Source of the DNA: Atherix ibis
Lineage: Eukaryota > Arthropoda > Insecta > Diptera > Athericidae
NCBI GenBank assembly: GCA_958298945.1
Contig: OY282609.1
Coordinates: 29,051,212 to 29,115,211, forward strand
Direction of reading: 5' to 3'
DNA length: 64,000 bases
Position numbers and translations under genes: made by a program
The notes under the pieces: model-generated
What the model was told of the DNA's origin: nothing
What the model saw: the letters and a program-made list of their open reading frames with translations, nothing else
Databases searched by the model: none
Shown: positions 24,355-39,300 of the stretch, piece after piece
Layout of the letters: every line of letters begins with the position of its first letter
Numbering within the stretch: position 1 is the first letter of the stretch

Positions 24355-27300
24355 TTAAATGATAGATTTTCGTCGATTTGAAGAATCTTTCTCCACATTA
24401 CATTCATAGGACTCGGATATCCTTAATGGAGTAAAGCATTCCTCGTCAATATCATCAATAAGGGATGATGCTTCGCCCATTTGCCAGCTATCGTCTGCAT
24501 TACCTTCTCTCGAATCAAAACCACTACTGCTATTACAGCTGATTTTATCATTAGCCTGTTAAGAATATAAAATATTTTTTTTTTAATTTAAAAGAAAAAC
24601 AGAATCATAGAAAAATTATTCATTTCTAATCAAATGTCAAAAATAATTGCTCAATTCCCATATGACTGACAGTTTAATTTTATTTACTATCTTCTAAATA
24701 TTCATCAGCAATAGTGGAATACTATTTTTCACAGTTCATTTAACACTGTCGACTAATATCAAAGTGTTAAGTATGATAATTAATAATTGAATAAGATTTC
24801 AATTGATCTTTTATTACTTAAATAAAAAAGAGAAAAATATTGACAGCTAATATTCATTCACTCCATAGTTTTTTGCGTATTTAGTTAGGAATTTTTCCTA
24901 CATAAGAGATTTGTATATGATTTGAGAAGCAATCATTTAATGCATTAAATAATAAATATTTTTATATTATTCTGCTATAAATAATTTTTCAGAGTTGCTA
25001 AGAAAGAATAAAACGGTAGGTCAGGAATTAATTGCCACAAGATTAACGATTTTAAAGTTCATTAATTCAAAAACGATACAATAGTACAACCAAATATAAA
25101 AATATTATAAATATGCATTATTGGGTAATACGATGGTTGTATGATTAATACCTGGCCTCGGCAAGAGCTACTATTAAAACAACTATATTTTTGTAAATGT
25201 AATCTTTCACAAGAATCCTGTTCAAGCAGTATCCTCATTTAGTCTACGAGTGACAGCCACTTGTGATTTTAAAATGATTGAAAAAATCGAATATCGAGTA
25301 GTGATAAAATATTTGTTTTTGAAAAAGAAAATGAATGATGAGATAAAAACAAAACTCAGGGATGTTTATGGGCATTCTGCACATTCATAATCGATCATAA
25401 AATATTGAACAGCTGAATTTAAACACTGGCGTACAAGCATTTTTGATGAAAAACGCGCTACTTGTCTAAATAAGGACATCCCATCAGAAATTATTGAAAA
25501 AATCCACGATATTGTAATAAATAGTCGGAGAGTGAAAGTGCGTGAGATTGATGAGGCTGTGGGTATTTCAAATTGGACGGATGCATACCGTGGTTTCTCA
25601 ATTGTTAAAGAGTGAAATCCGAATGATTTTTGATGAAAAATGGATACATCCAACTACACCAGATACCAAAGAATAGTTTAACCAGTGTGACGAACCAGCG
25701 CCAAAGAAGGCAAGGCCAATAAGTCATGCCAACAGTGTTTTGGGATATACGCCACATAATCCACCTTAAAAAGTTCAAAACTATCGTTTCAACGCTGCTG
25801 TAGAAGAAAAATATCTACATTTGGTGCAGAAAAAACTCGCTTACATCAAAACAATACACACGTGTACACATGTGTCATCGCCATGGTAATAAGCCCCCAG
25901 CAATTATTTCGTATTTCCAAAAATGGGAAAAAATTTGCCAATCGATAAGGTAATTGCTCAAATAAACACCTATTTTTATGGGTTGGAAAGATCGTATGTT
26001 TTAGATGGGATACAAAAGATAGAAAAATCTATGTAAGTGTATCGATCTAAAATAAGAGTATCTAGAAAAATAAAATGAATTTTACGCATAAAAATGTGTT
26101 TTTCTTGTCAAGGCCAGGTATTAATCATACAAACCTCCCAGTATATAAAATAAGAGTTAAATCTTTAACCTATTTCAGATCAAGAAAACTGTGAAAAAGT
26201 TCTTTAAAAATCAGAAAGAATGAACCTCTATTGCCATCTATCAAAAATTCTGTCCTACACATACGTGTTTATACGATTTTAATCAAATTTATCCTTTTTC
26301 CTGATACTGTTTTTTTTATTGCAAATATATATATTGGGGTCTAAAGTCATTCAAATTACTCTTCTTTTAAATGCAGCCAAAAATACTAGACGATAATCTT
26401 ATTAATGGCTGTACAAAGTGAATAATAGAATAGAAATTATGCTTTTATATTAATTCTCAAATAACTAAAAAAATACCAATTTAAGTAAAAAGAAAACCTG
26501 TTCAGGTATTAAAATTTTAAGATATGCATTTAAAACAAAAAAAGCCAAATTAATCAATCTATTCATATTAAAATTAATTTTTTAGATACATAATAGTGTT
26601 TTTCGTAGAGTAAAAAAAAGGAAACTTCATTCAAGAATGTGTAATTCTATTAAAAATAATTTTTTTGATAATAAATTAATATTTATTTGAACAAAAAAAA
26701 ACAAAAACTTTTTACTGATCTCAACAAGCATACTTAATAAGAGGTTTAAGATGTTATTTCTTGATAGAATAAATCACCTGTAATATTGGGACAATAGTAC
26801 CAAAATTGAATAAATTTTTATAAAACCAAAAGACCAAAAAAAGAATGGATAAAATTGTATAGTTGAGATGTTTGTAAATAAAGTGGTTTTGTGGAGATAG
26901 TTAATCGAACCGTTCTATTGTTTGTAGAATATTTTAATAATATTTACTAATTAAAATTACCTGAACTTTACTGCCACGTCTGCTGCCGACATCAGCTAAA
27001 TAGAGTGACGATTGCCTGCTGCTATTATCGCTGATGTTTCCTTCATCGTCAAGGATAGCAGGCTCTTGCTCCAACGTGTACCGGTCATCGGTATCGTCAT
27101 GGTATTGAATATCGCTAATATCAAGGTCGCACACAATCGAATGCTGCTCATTGTCATGGAAAATTTTCGTCTCACCCAATTGCATAAGTTTCTCCTCACA
27201 GGGCTTGTATACACTCGATCTTCTCAATGTTTCCGAATATCTTCTGCTATTAGGCTTATTGCCTGAACTGCCGAATAGAGGAAAGTTTGTTGCCGCACGC

Positions 27301-30300
27301 CCAACCGCAATCGCCAAACAGGCAAGACCACCAACAATTCCAAACCAAAATCCAAGAGGATCGATGTACGTTAATATATTCAAATACAAATTGAATCGAC
27401 TTTTCAGAGATGATGGAAGCTCTAACAATGCCTGTAATAATAGCAACACAATCAATTATTAGATATGATTTCCGAATATATTTTTGATTCTCGATGAAGT
27501 GGCTTACAATTTCGAACCAGAGCATCGGAATAGTTACATCACTGAATCGTTCAACATTTGTCATTGATCCGACATCCCGTATGTGCATATTGATTTGGAA
27601 TTTAACTGAACACCTTAATGGCAACCCAGATTTCTGTGTGAAAAAAGACGTTGAATTATTCAAATCAATGAAAGGTTAAAATTGTATTTTGGAAATAGTT
27701 TGAGGGTAATTAGAATTTTGGGGAATTCATAAATTTTTTCCAAAAAAAAATCCTTTTTTTCTGAATAAAAACTAAAAGTATCTAATTTAAGGAGGGGAAG
27801 TCAATGTCACTCCACACTGAACAACAAATTTCATTATCATATTTGATAAAAACTCTTAGTATATTAATTGTATCTATGCGCGTTCTTTTGATAAATTAAT
27901 TTAATTAACAACTTTCTCACCATGCTTTCGTATAGCTTTTTTCAATTTTTTTTTTATGAGTAAATATTTTTTTTTCCTTATTAACACTTCACTTATTGTA
28001 TCACATTTTCTTATGCTCGAATTAAAAATCCAGAAAATATTTTAACATAATTTTATGTTAGCAATTTTTTTTTTAAATTTTAAATTTGATTAATTCCCAT
28101 TCGTACTGTAAAAGATCACCTGATGTATTTTGCGCGAAACCTGGGAAGAGTAGTACGATTCATTCATAAAACAAGGTTGAAGAAAAATCATAAAGTTTAC
28201 CTTGAAAAAAAATAACCTTTTCGAAAGTACACACCTTTTTCTCATATACGAGTAGATAATAAATTTTATATTTGTAAAGATTTTTAAATATCATCGGTAC
28301 TATACGTTAATGATTCAGGTATTATGAGCATAATAATGTAGATACTTTTAGTATAATTTACGGATAATCGAATATGGGTACTTTTAAAGACTTACCGGCT
28401 GAATCATAAAATAACTGGAGTGTAATGAACGATTTGGCTGACATCCAATCACATCCTTTAAGAGTTGAGGATCAGAATCCATAAAATGCGGATAACTAAG
28501 AGATATGGGAAAGCCATAATAGCAATCGGTGACATCGACTAAGCCAAGCGGTTGACAGTAACCTAACAAAGGAAATGTTTTTAATTCATTTTTTTTTTTG
28601 TATTACTAAAATATATTTTTTCAATATAAAATAATTAAAAATCTTATAAAATCATTAGATACATGATCTAGTGTTTGGCAGAAGATAACATTGATACAAA
28701 TGTGAGGACGTACAACCTAATAGTAGGTTGATTTCATATAAATCTGGTTATACTATTTTAGAATTTCTAAGTAAATTTTTTAATTGTAAACACGAATAAA
28801 TTGTTAACCATACCGGCCATGGTCATCACCTTACAGTATTTTTTATAACCAAGTAAATGTATGCAATTTTGTTGACGAGAAAAAAATGAAAACAATTTCG
28901 TTTGGAATGTACAAGTATTAGGAAAATTTCCAAATAGTATCAATTACGGTTTCTCGATAAAATCCTATATTTAACTAGTTTTTCTCTGTAGTCGGAAAAA
29001 CTTTTCATGACAGTTCTGGTGCGGATACCCCAATGGCAATGATATTGAAACCGGCTTGTTCTAAGGCCACCTGGTTGGGACTTGTAAATTCACTGCCCAC
29101 ATTCATACTCGAACAGAGTTCATATTGTAATTTAAAAAGTGATCGTTAGACATCTCTTAATTGGCAGACTTGACGAACAGGGACTAATTTACTATTTACA
29201 CCGTGAAAATTATTTAGTTTTTGTTTTTCTATAAATTTCCACCTTAGTAATTTAAAGATTACCTGACTTTTCTTATTAAAAATATCATACGTTGTACAAA
29301 TTTATTATTATTTTTTTTTAGAAATTAACTTATTTTTTTTTGTAGTAGATATTCTATGAACATAGGCCAGGGGTCACTGCTTGGGCTATATACGCGGTCT
29401 GTTCAAAAAGTATCACGAATTTTATGTTTTTTTTTCAAAAATTATTTATTTATTCCTGAATATCTATTTTGTCCCCTTCAAAGTAATCCCCACCAGATAG
29501 TATACACTTGTGCCAACGTTTTGTCCAATCCTCGAAGCACTTCAAAAAGTCATTTTTGGTGATCTTGTTCAGCTTATCCTTCGATGCCGTCTTTATCTCC
29601 CCAATCGTACCGTAGCGTCGTCCTTTCATGGGTCTGTTCAGTTTCGGGAACAAAAAAAAGTCACAGGGGGCCAGACCTGGGGAATACGGTGGCTGCGGCA
29701 TTATAAGTGTGTTGTTTTTGGCCAAAAATTCGCGCACAAGCAACAATGCATGAGCAAGGGCGTTATCATGATGCAAAAGCCAATTTTTGTGCTTCCACAA
29801 ATCCGGACGTTTCTGGCGGATTGCTTCGCGCATTTTGCGCATAACTTGCAGGTAATATTCCTTATTGACCGTTCTACCCTGTGGCAAGAACTCATGATGC
29901 ACCACGCCCCTGCAATCGAAGAAAACTGTAAGCAAAACCTGCACATTCGACCTTTTAGTCGTTCACATCTTCTCGGCCCTCTAAGAACATTTTGTACCAC
30001 CGGTAAACGTTGCTTCGGTCCAAGGTAGCTTCACCATATCCCACAGTCAACATTCGGAATGCATCCGCGCAATTAATTTTGTTTTTCACACAGAATTTGA
30101 TACAGATTCTTTGATCCATTTTTTTGAATGTGCAAAAATCGAAGACGAGCCAAAACCCGTGCAAGCAAAGCAGCTGTCAAAAATTAACTGAACATTCAAA
30201 ATAGCCGACCTTTTCGGCATAAGTGAGAGATATGAGTACCAACATAACGCAACAAAAAATCGAATATACGTAACCCGCGGAAATTCAAAATTCACGATAC

Positions 30301-33300
30301 TTTTTGAACAGACCTCGTATGTCGTACATAGATGGATTAGCAAAACTTTACTGTTTAGTACAAGAATCTTATAACATGTAACAGTTAGTTAGGTAGAAAT
30401 GAGAGTTCAGTTTATATTTTGAAGGGTCAAGTAACCCTGACATATTTAGGTGAAATCCTGCAAGAGAAAAGTCAAAAGTAAGCTGGCAGTTGCTGAGGAT
30501 ATCCAAACTGTAACGGGAACACCGTAATTTTGTCAGAGGGGGAATTAAAATTAGAATAAAAACCAATTCTAATCCTGAGTTTTCTTGCCCAGAACTTCGG
30601 ATTGGTTTCTGAATATATAGGTCACAAAGTGTGATTCCAGTGTTTCGATAGGAAGATCTTGTTGGAAAGCTAGGTTTTAGGTCTGGCTTCGTCCATATCT
30701 CAGTTTGCCACTTGGTGAGTAGATGAAACATGTCAGATGTGGCTGTAAATGTTGATCGTTGCAGTGCAGATTTTGCTAGCAAGTCTGTCAGCTGATTTCC
30801 TAAACCCGTAACCCAACATGATGTGGAACCCAACGAAGTCCTATATGTTTATTTTTAAACAAAAGGTAGCGAATAAGGTCCGGGTGTGGTTGCTCTTTTT
30901 ATGTCTAATGGGATTTATTGCAGAGAGCAAGTCAGCAACTGATTTGAATAATTTACGAATATTTTGAAATTAAAATGCATTCAATTAATAAACTTTTGAG
31001 TAGTCTTGTTTATAAATGAAGATTTGTTTTTGTCCTAATGCACATCATGATGGTGACACATTTTTCTAATTCCTCTGAAAAACTTATCAATTATGGCTCA
31101 TCTATTTACTACGGCATTTGGAAAAATTAGTAATTTTGTTCAAAGTACATATAAAAATTTACAAATTATTGCCATCATAAGTAACATATTTGTACACATG
31201 CATTAATGATGCATGATTCGTTGTGGGAAATTTGATATGATTTTCAGAGTAAATTATTCAAAAATCGTGTTACGATTATTGTTTACGCTTCCGAGTATAT
31301 TTGACCTTATTATTCAGTCAAAATTATTCAATGTATTATGGAAAGTCCACAAAGCATTCTTAGCTGACTCACTTCTGTCAATTTATTTTTGGTAAAAGTT
31401 CATTAGAAACTTCGGTGAAACTTTTCTAAGTATTTCGGAGAATTAACTATTGAGACGTGCTCTTCTACATAAGTGACTTATCCAGAAGTGAATTTTTGCA
31501 CGAACTCGTGAAGTTTGGGAATTATTCTAAAACCAGTCGCTATTCTTAAAGTGATTTACCCTCAATAGTGAGTACGATCAGTTTGAAATTTCATGGTTTA
31601 CTTAAGAATATTTTCCCCATATTCAATGCTGTGCAAAACATTTGCAACCAATTCTAATTTCAGTATACTTATATCACTCATTCCTATAAGAAACTAATGT
31701 TTTATAGCGTAGCCTTTATTTTTTATTACAGAAGCACATTTTTTAGGCATTGAAGTGATCAAGTTGTCCAGACACACTTAAGGAATAATTATTCAGAAAC
31801 TCTTCTTTTTTAAGTTTATTTTTCCTACTCTTCTTTTAAAAACCGTCCTCAAGTATTTAATGGGGCACTGTGATGACCATTTGAAAATATGGATTTGTTT
31901 CTATTCGAGCCAAGTTTTGACCAGCTTATAAGTACAGGGTGGGCCAACTTGGACTAACTAATTTAAAATGCATATAACTTTTTTATTTTTGAATTTTGTT
32001 GTTGTTGAAGATTATAAAGTTTTATAATGTTTTCATACTCAGTGCAAGAACGTGTCAAAATTGTTGAATTTTATTTTTCTTTCGGATGATCTACAAATGA
32101 TATTGTTAATACTGTGCAAATGTGATAAGAAACTTAATATAACCTATTTTGAGGAGTGTGGTGCAGGCAGTATTTGATGAGCCACGAACAAATTTTAATC
32201 GACCTGTTCTCATTGAACAAACTTGATCTGAGGATGTTTCCATATAGAATTATCAAGAATTATTGCCGAGGGATGCAGCACAACCGCTACAATAAGCCAA
32301 AGTCAGTCTAGGTTGACCCATCTTGTATGTTTGGATTTATTGTTATGATTCTTCGTTACCCATGCTGCATAAGGAGGTATTGTTTTTTTGCAAAATGCTT
32401 TAATAGCCATCGGATCTCATCGAATACCTTCCATACGATGAATATAATTTTTAACCCATGGAACAATGTAAGACCCTTATGTTCATGAACCAGCTTGGCT
32501 AAACCAGTAGGTCAACAACAACCAATATGGTAGATTTTCCATCTCAAATAATTTCTAATTTTCAAATTAATAAGCAGACTTTAAGTTCTACCTCACCAAT
32601 ATATCTTATTAGGTATCTTTTCGGTACTCGCTCATCTGGTGTACCACAAGGTAGTCATCTCGGTCCTCTGTTATTTATTCTTTCCATTAAATGACATTTC
32701 TACAGTAATTAAACTCTATAACATTCTAATATATGTTGATGATAAGAAAATGTTTTTTCTGTGTTGTAAATATGAATTATTATTCCAACATTCAAAAGGA
32801 CTTAAATATTTTTTATAGTTGGTGCAATTCTAACGGTCAGTGTGACATTTCCAGATGCCTATCTCTACTTATTTTTAATTGTAAGTTCGCAGGAACTAGT
32901 ATTACTCGTGTTCTGTCTGCTACGGTATTAAGCTTGATAAGAAATTTCAATTTACAAATTATATCTCTTTAAAAAGTATCCTTTTTTGGCCTTTATAAAA
33001 CGATGGTCGAGAGAATTTACTACCATAGATGCTTCGATTCACTTATACTGTTCCTCAGTGAGGCCTATACCATACTTGAATAAGCTTGTGTGGTTTGGCA
33101 GACTTACTGTGATACATGTGTATGTACACAGTAGGCGCATCGAGTCGGTTCAGGACGATTTTTTTTAGATATGTAAGAGGTCTTCCCCACCGTACGTGGA
33201 GAGGCCTAAATTGCTTCAGATGCCTTCACAAGAAAACCGACCTAAGGTTGCTGACTTAAATTTTATTCATCAACTGTTGAACTCAAATATTGACCATGGT

Positions 33301-36300
33301 CTGTATCAGCCATTGAACCGAAGGTGCTTGGCTATTAATAATTGCAAAAGGAATTCAACATCAATTTAACAAAGGGACTCTTTGAAAAAGCTTCTATTTT
33401 CAGTCATGCCTTAGCTAGATTCTTGGTTTGGCGTTAAGCTTTTAATATTATTTATATAAGGTTCATTTTTTTTCTAATTATACCCGAACCCTTTTGATCG
33501 GTGAATTATTTCACAGTGTTTGTTGTGATTATAGTCAATAAATATCTTGTCCAGAGAAGCAATCCCAGACCATAACAATAACGTCACCATGCTTCACTGT
33601 TTTGTTGGTTAATCTCTGATAAGGCATTTGATCATTACGCCTACTAACATACTGTCTTCGATCCGATCCACTCAAATTTCATTTAGTGCATTTTTTCGGC
33701 TTGTTCATAGTTTTATATTTGAGATGAGTTAATATCTAGTTGTAAACTTACCTATTCGATTCTCCTTTTGAGTGGTTTTTTCAGGTCTGCCGCCTTTATA
33801 AACTGATACCACAAGTCTGCTCTTTATAATACGGTTAATTAACAACATGAGCTTAAAGCGCGTGATAAGTGAAATTGTACGTTACGAAAAATAAAACAAC
33901 GAAATTCGGTTGTGCCATCAAATTTTGTATTAGGTTTGGTGAATTCTTCAGTTTGAATTATAAAAAATTCCAGCAATCGATGGGAAATATTTCTTATTAA
34001 GAGCGTGCGTTTTTGGTGGCATGAAGTCAGACATACGTGTAAGCTCCATCATGACACCACCCACCCCCTATCACACAGCTATATTTATTTAGGAATTTAT
34101 GTTACCCTATTCAACTGATTTCAGTTCGTGTGACTTTTTCTAATCAGTCAAATTCCCCCCACCCCCCTTATTAACCTGATTTCAGTTCGTTGCATTATTT
34201 TTTTTGTCAGTCTCTTTGCGATTCTGCCATAACTCGTATGAATTAGAATAAATTTTTTTAAATTAATAATTTCCCACTTACCTTTACGACAATAGCATTT
34301 GTTTCTCTGATCATACTCTCCATTATCAAGTGAATTATTTTCAAAAACGTATTTGTGCGCAAGCAAATCCGAAACAATATAATCTCCAGGCTCACGAATC
34401 TATTATCATAAATTATTTAATAATTTCAGTTTTATTATCAGTTGATTTTATAAGTAAAAAATAAAATCTTAATTATTTATAATGAAATCATTGAAAAAGC
34501 TTACCATTCTTAGTGGTCGGCACATACTTTTTCTGAAGAATAAGACCGTTTCGTTTGGTTCAAGATAACTTTTGAATTTAGTGCCATCGGATGCCATTTC
34601 GATATTCTTGCAGTGATCCTCCTCCCATTGCGGTAGAGTCTTTGAACCACGATAGGTTTCATATAGACCAGACTTACTTGGATCATCCGTACCTGTATAG
34701 AAGGTCTCAAAGTCGGTTGAAAAATCATACATCTACGAAGTAAAAGAATTTCATATGGCCATTTAGTATTGATTATCGTTTATGGTGACCAAAAAAGATA
34801 TTAATGGGGTTGCGATCATTCTTACACGATCAATTAATCCAACTTTATCGAATGATATCCAGCCGGGAAGCAATGTGTTCCCCAACGTTGTGAGTGGCGT
34901 CTCAAATCCGAACATAAATTCATGTGCAGTCATTTTAACGAGTGGTTGACTTTTCGTAGTTGTGATTACCAAATTTATTGGCATACGAATGAAGTATGAT
35001 TTCTCTGCAGCCACGTGTGCTATACTCTGTAAACAATTAGGGGGGAAAAAAATAACCATAAATATTTTTATGCAATTCACTTTTTATTCAATGCATTCCA
35101 AACATGGTCATAACTTTAGGTTAGAGAGATTAGTAGACTGGCAACTATAGTTAAGTAGTTTTGCTTATTATGAAATACATGAAATAAGAGAGAGTAGAAG
35201 AAAAAAAAATCAATTTTATGTACAGCATCTATATTGGCTCGCGCATTTGTACTCGTAGATCGGAAAATGCACCACTGCATTAAGGAATTAGCTTTTGCCA
35301 TTCATTCACATAACACCGTGCTAAAACGCAATTCTTTACATTTGAGATTATGTAAGACATTTTTCGTAAAAATTGCATATACTCAGGTGAAAGTATTCGT
35401 ACTCTTTGGCAATCAGGTTATTGCGTTAATTTCTTGTCTGCATCAAACTTTTACGCTGCATAAAACCTAATCAGGCTGCAGCTCAATTAGCTGATTTTCA
35501 CTGCATAAAACCCATCAACTACAAAAACGCAAATGGCTCTACAAAAATTTCAATTGAATTTCCTTTTAAATATTATTAAGTCAGTTGTATTTTTACACAA
35601 TATAAAATGCTAAATTTCTGGTTTGGTTTTTTTATTTTTAATATTTTTTAAAACATCACTTATTTCTGATGCCATCGTTTGATGCATATACAAATCTGAC
35701 AAGTATAAAATTCAATCAATCAGAAATATTTGCAAATTTGCGTAATTTTATACAAATTATAATCGGAGCTTGTGCTATTAGATAAATTTTAGCTTCAACT
35801 TTTTGCTCCAACTGCATCTATGCACATATGTATTGTATGTAGCCTAAGTTGTTGTGTCTTTTGATCAATATTGCACTGATTGGGAGGTATTTTCAAAATT
35901 AACATTCAGTGGCAGTAGGGGAGACCACAACCTTTTTTGAATAATCATATTTTTAAAACCAGAACTATTAGATTGTTTATTTTCAAGCTGACTATAGTAA
36001 TTGCTAGTATGTTACCAAATTGCAACTAGAAATATGCAATTACGAAATTATGGAATAGATTGTTTGATTGAAGGTCCAGTTATTCTATCCGATAAAGTTT
36101 TTTCATCCGTAATAATTAAAAAAAAGTATATTTTTACTTTAAAGAGCTTGAGTGAGGATCGTTAGATATTTTCGGACGGTCTAATCAGTGATCCCCAGCT
36201 TTAATCAGTGTGTGAGCCACTTTTAAAGTGAAAATTAACCGCTGAGTTACTCGTACCAAATATCTAAGGATCCTTAAGGTCTTTAAAGTAAAAATATACT

Positions 36301-39300
36301 TAAAGAATCAGAAAAAAGTGACCAAAAGAAAAGGTCGTGTGGTGTCTAAATAAAAAAATTTAGAACATTTTCGATACGCAACCCAACATACGAGTCTGTT
36401 CAGAACGTATCGCGAATTTTGAATTTCCGCGGGTTACGTATATTCGATTTTCGATTTTTTGTTGCGTTATGTTGGTACTCATTTCTCTCACTTATGCCGA
36501 CAAGTTTGGCCATTTTGAATGTTCAGTTAATTTTTGATAGCTGCTTTGCTTGTACGTGCTTTGGCTCGTCTTCGATTTTTGCCCATTCCAAAAAATGGAT
36601 CAAAGAATCTGTTTCGGGAACAAGAAAAAGTCACAGGGGACCAGATCCAGGGAATATGGTGGTTGCGGCATTATTAGTGTGTTGTTTTTGGCCAAAAATT
36701 CGCGCACAAGCAACGATGCATGAGCGGGTGCGTTATCACGGTACAAAAGCCAATTTTTGTTCTTCCACAAATCCGGGCGTTTCTAATTTGCAGATAATAT
36801 TCCTTATTGACCTTTCTACCCTGTGGCAAAAACTCATGATGCACCACGCCCCTGCAATCGAAGAAAACTGTAAGCAAAACCTTCACTTGGCGCGCTTTTT
36901 TCGGTCTTGGCTCGTGCGGCAGTTTCTATTGGGATGATTGAGCTTTGGTTTCCACGTTATAACCATAAACCCATGACTTTCCAGAGGAAGCTACAATAAC
37001 TTACTCGATTGAGTCAAAAGAAAAGAACATTTTCAAGTTTTATTAATTTTTCATGCAAAAGAACTACCCACAAATAAATATAAAAAAAAAGTTTATAGGA
37101 AGTTTAGGTAATTATGATAAAAGTTGAATGAAGAAGTCATTTTAATTGTAGGTCTGATATAGTTGTTAGTACACATATTGTTGATACTATCTCCAAATAA
37201 GAAGCCTTCAGTACTTTGTTACTAAATATTATTGAAAACTAAAATAAGAACGCAATAAAAATTTAATTTTTCCTATTAAAAAAAAAAGAAGTACTTGTAC
37301 AGTAATTATACGTCGATGATAACCTCCGATTGCGGAAAATTTTCTCAGATAAAAAAAAAACAAATTCCGATTTTTGTGATTTTATATGAGAAATATATTC
37401 GAAATATTTTAAGTTACTGACCCCTACCACTGACCCCTCTTCCCAATCCAGTTTCTATCCAATCATTGCACATTTTAACAATAAAATTGTAGCCAAGTTA
37501 AAATGAGTCCCCGATAAGTAGGTAGATAGTGATTAACATTGAACAATTTCAAGTGCAGCAGGAAATGCGTTTATATTGTACGTCATGTAACGTCAGGTGT
37601 TGTAAATCAATATACGCGCTAGTGAATAATGGATGCACTATTGCATGTTATCTGCACTTTTTCTTTCTGCTGTCGTTTATGTTTGTTTTCTTTCTTAACA
37701 AAAGTTAAAATTCAAATTCGATACTTTTATGCCTTATGTGGATTAGGGGACACAATCGACTACAGTTCTATTAGCCCATATACAAAAAAACACTGCCGAA
37801 AAATCATTCTTAAAAAATGCCAAAAAATCATCCCCAAAAAAAAATTCTGTCATATTAAAAAAGGTATAAAACGACTGTCTGTATGGTGCGGAAAAATTAT
37901 TATGAAGTATTTTATTGTACTAAAATATATAATCTTAAGCGCACCGATAAGTGAGAGCAGTGTTGGTCACTGCACTAAAACTAACAGTAGCTCGAGGTCT
38001 GGTCATTTATAGTAAATATTTAAGATAAGTTAAAGGTAAAAATTAAATTATTTTAGGAGTGGCAAATTATTTGCCCAAAATTGAAAAAATTCAAAGAAAG
38101 TGAATGTCAAATTTCTCATCAACTCTATGTACTCATAATGTGAGTGTGGCTTACAAATTGGTGTACATAAATACTGTGATTTGGTGTACTTTTTATACAA
38201 TTTTTACAAATTTATAGACAAGAGTTTCAAAAATGATAATTATTGTCCTTTTTATCTTAATTAGTATTATTTGTATTATTCTATTGTTGTGATCCTTTCG
38301 TAGACTTACCATACCTCCCGGTTTGGTTACGGCCAGTTTTTACCGGCTTTTTGGTATAAATACGAGGCTTGTTCAAAAAGTATAGCGAATTTTGAATTTC
38401 CGCTGCTTACGTATATTCGATTTTCGATTTTTTGTGTCGTTATGTTGGTACTCATATCTCTCACTTATGCCGACAAGTTCGGTCATTTTGAATGTTCAGT
38501 TAATTTCTGACAGCTGCTTTGCTTGCATGTGTTTTGGCTCGTCTTCGATTTTAGCTCAATTTCGACCAAATACAGCATCGCATTAACATTGCGAAGGAGC
38601 TGTTGGACTCTGTCCACGACGACCCAAATTTGCTCCAAAGGGTCATAACTGGTGACGAGTCATGGGTTTTGGGTTATGACGTGGAAACCAAAGCTCAATC
38701 ACCTCGTATAAGCTTGACAAGTTTCAGCTTCGTTCGATAACAACGCTACTCTTATACTCGTAGAGTGTGATAAGTGGAGCTGTGTTTTTGAAATGCGTTA
38801 CGAAAAATTGAACAACGAGATTTTTTTTTAAATGCGTTACGAAAAATTGAACGACGAAATTTTTTTTGAAATGCGTTACGAAAAATTGAACAAATTTTGT
38901 ATTAAGCTTGATAAATCCACAAAAACGGATTTTACGAAAACTGGCAATGAGTTTTTGGTGGATATTCCTCATTAAGCTCATGTGTTTTTCGGTGGCATAA
39001 AGCATTTTTGGTGCGCTGAGACCCAGTGGAAGACAAACTTGGCTCAGGCAGGTCTGAGGTCAGACCGTCGGTTAATATTGAAGCTGTTAAATGGTCCTTG
39101 AAAGCTTCAGAAAATAGGTTGTTCCCTTAATATGGGAGACTTGGATACTCCAGCATGACGACTGTCTGTCACATGGCCATTTCTATCGACGAGTTTTTGT
39201 TGGAAATATAAATTTCTGTGGTTTTCTAAACCCTACTTTTCTCCTGATCTTAATCGTGCAAATGTTTTATACTACCCAAAATTTAAAAAAAAATTGTTGA

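Noticed and set aside
27012..27462. Two plus-strand frames over receptor exon 10
   Set aside because: The minus-strand exon carries the CD36 C-terminal membrane segment and splices in phase on both sides.
37629..38012. 127-codon plus-strand frame
   Set aside because: Low-complexity K/I/F-rich translation of A+T-rich DNA, no recognisable domain and no neighbouring exon.
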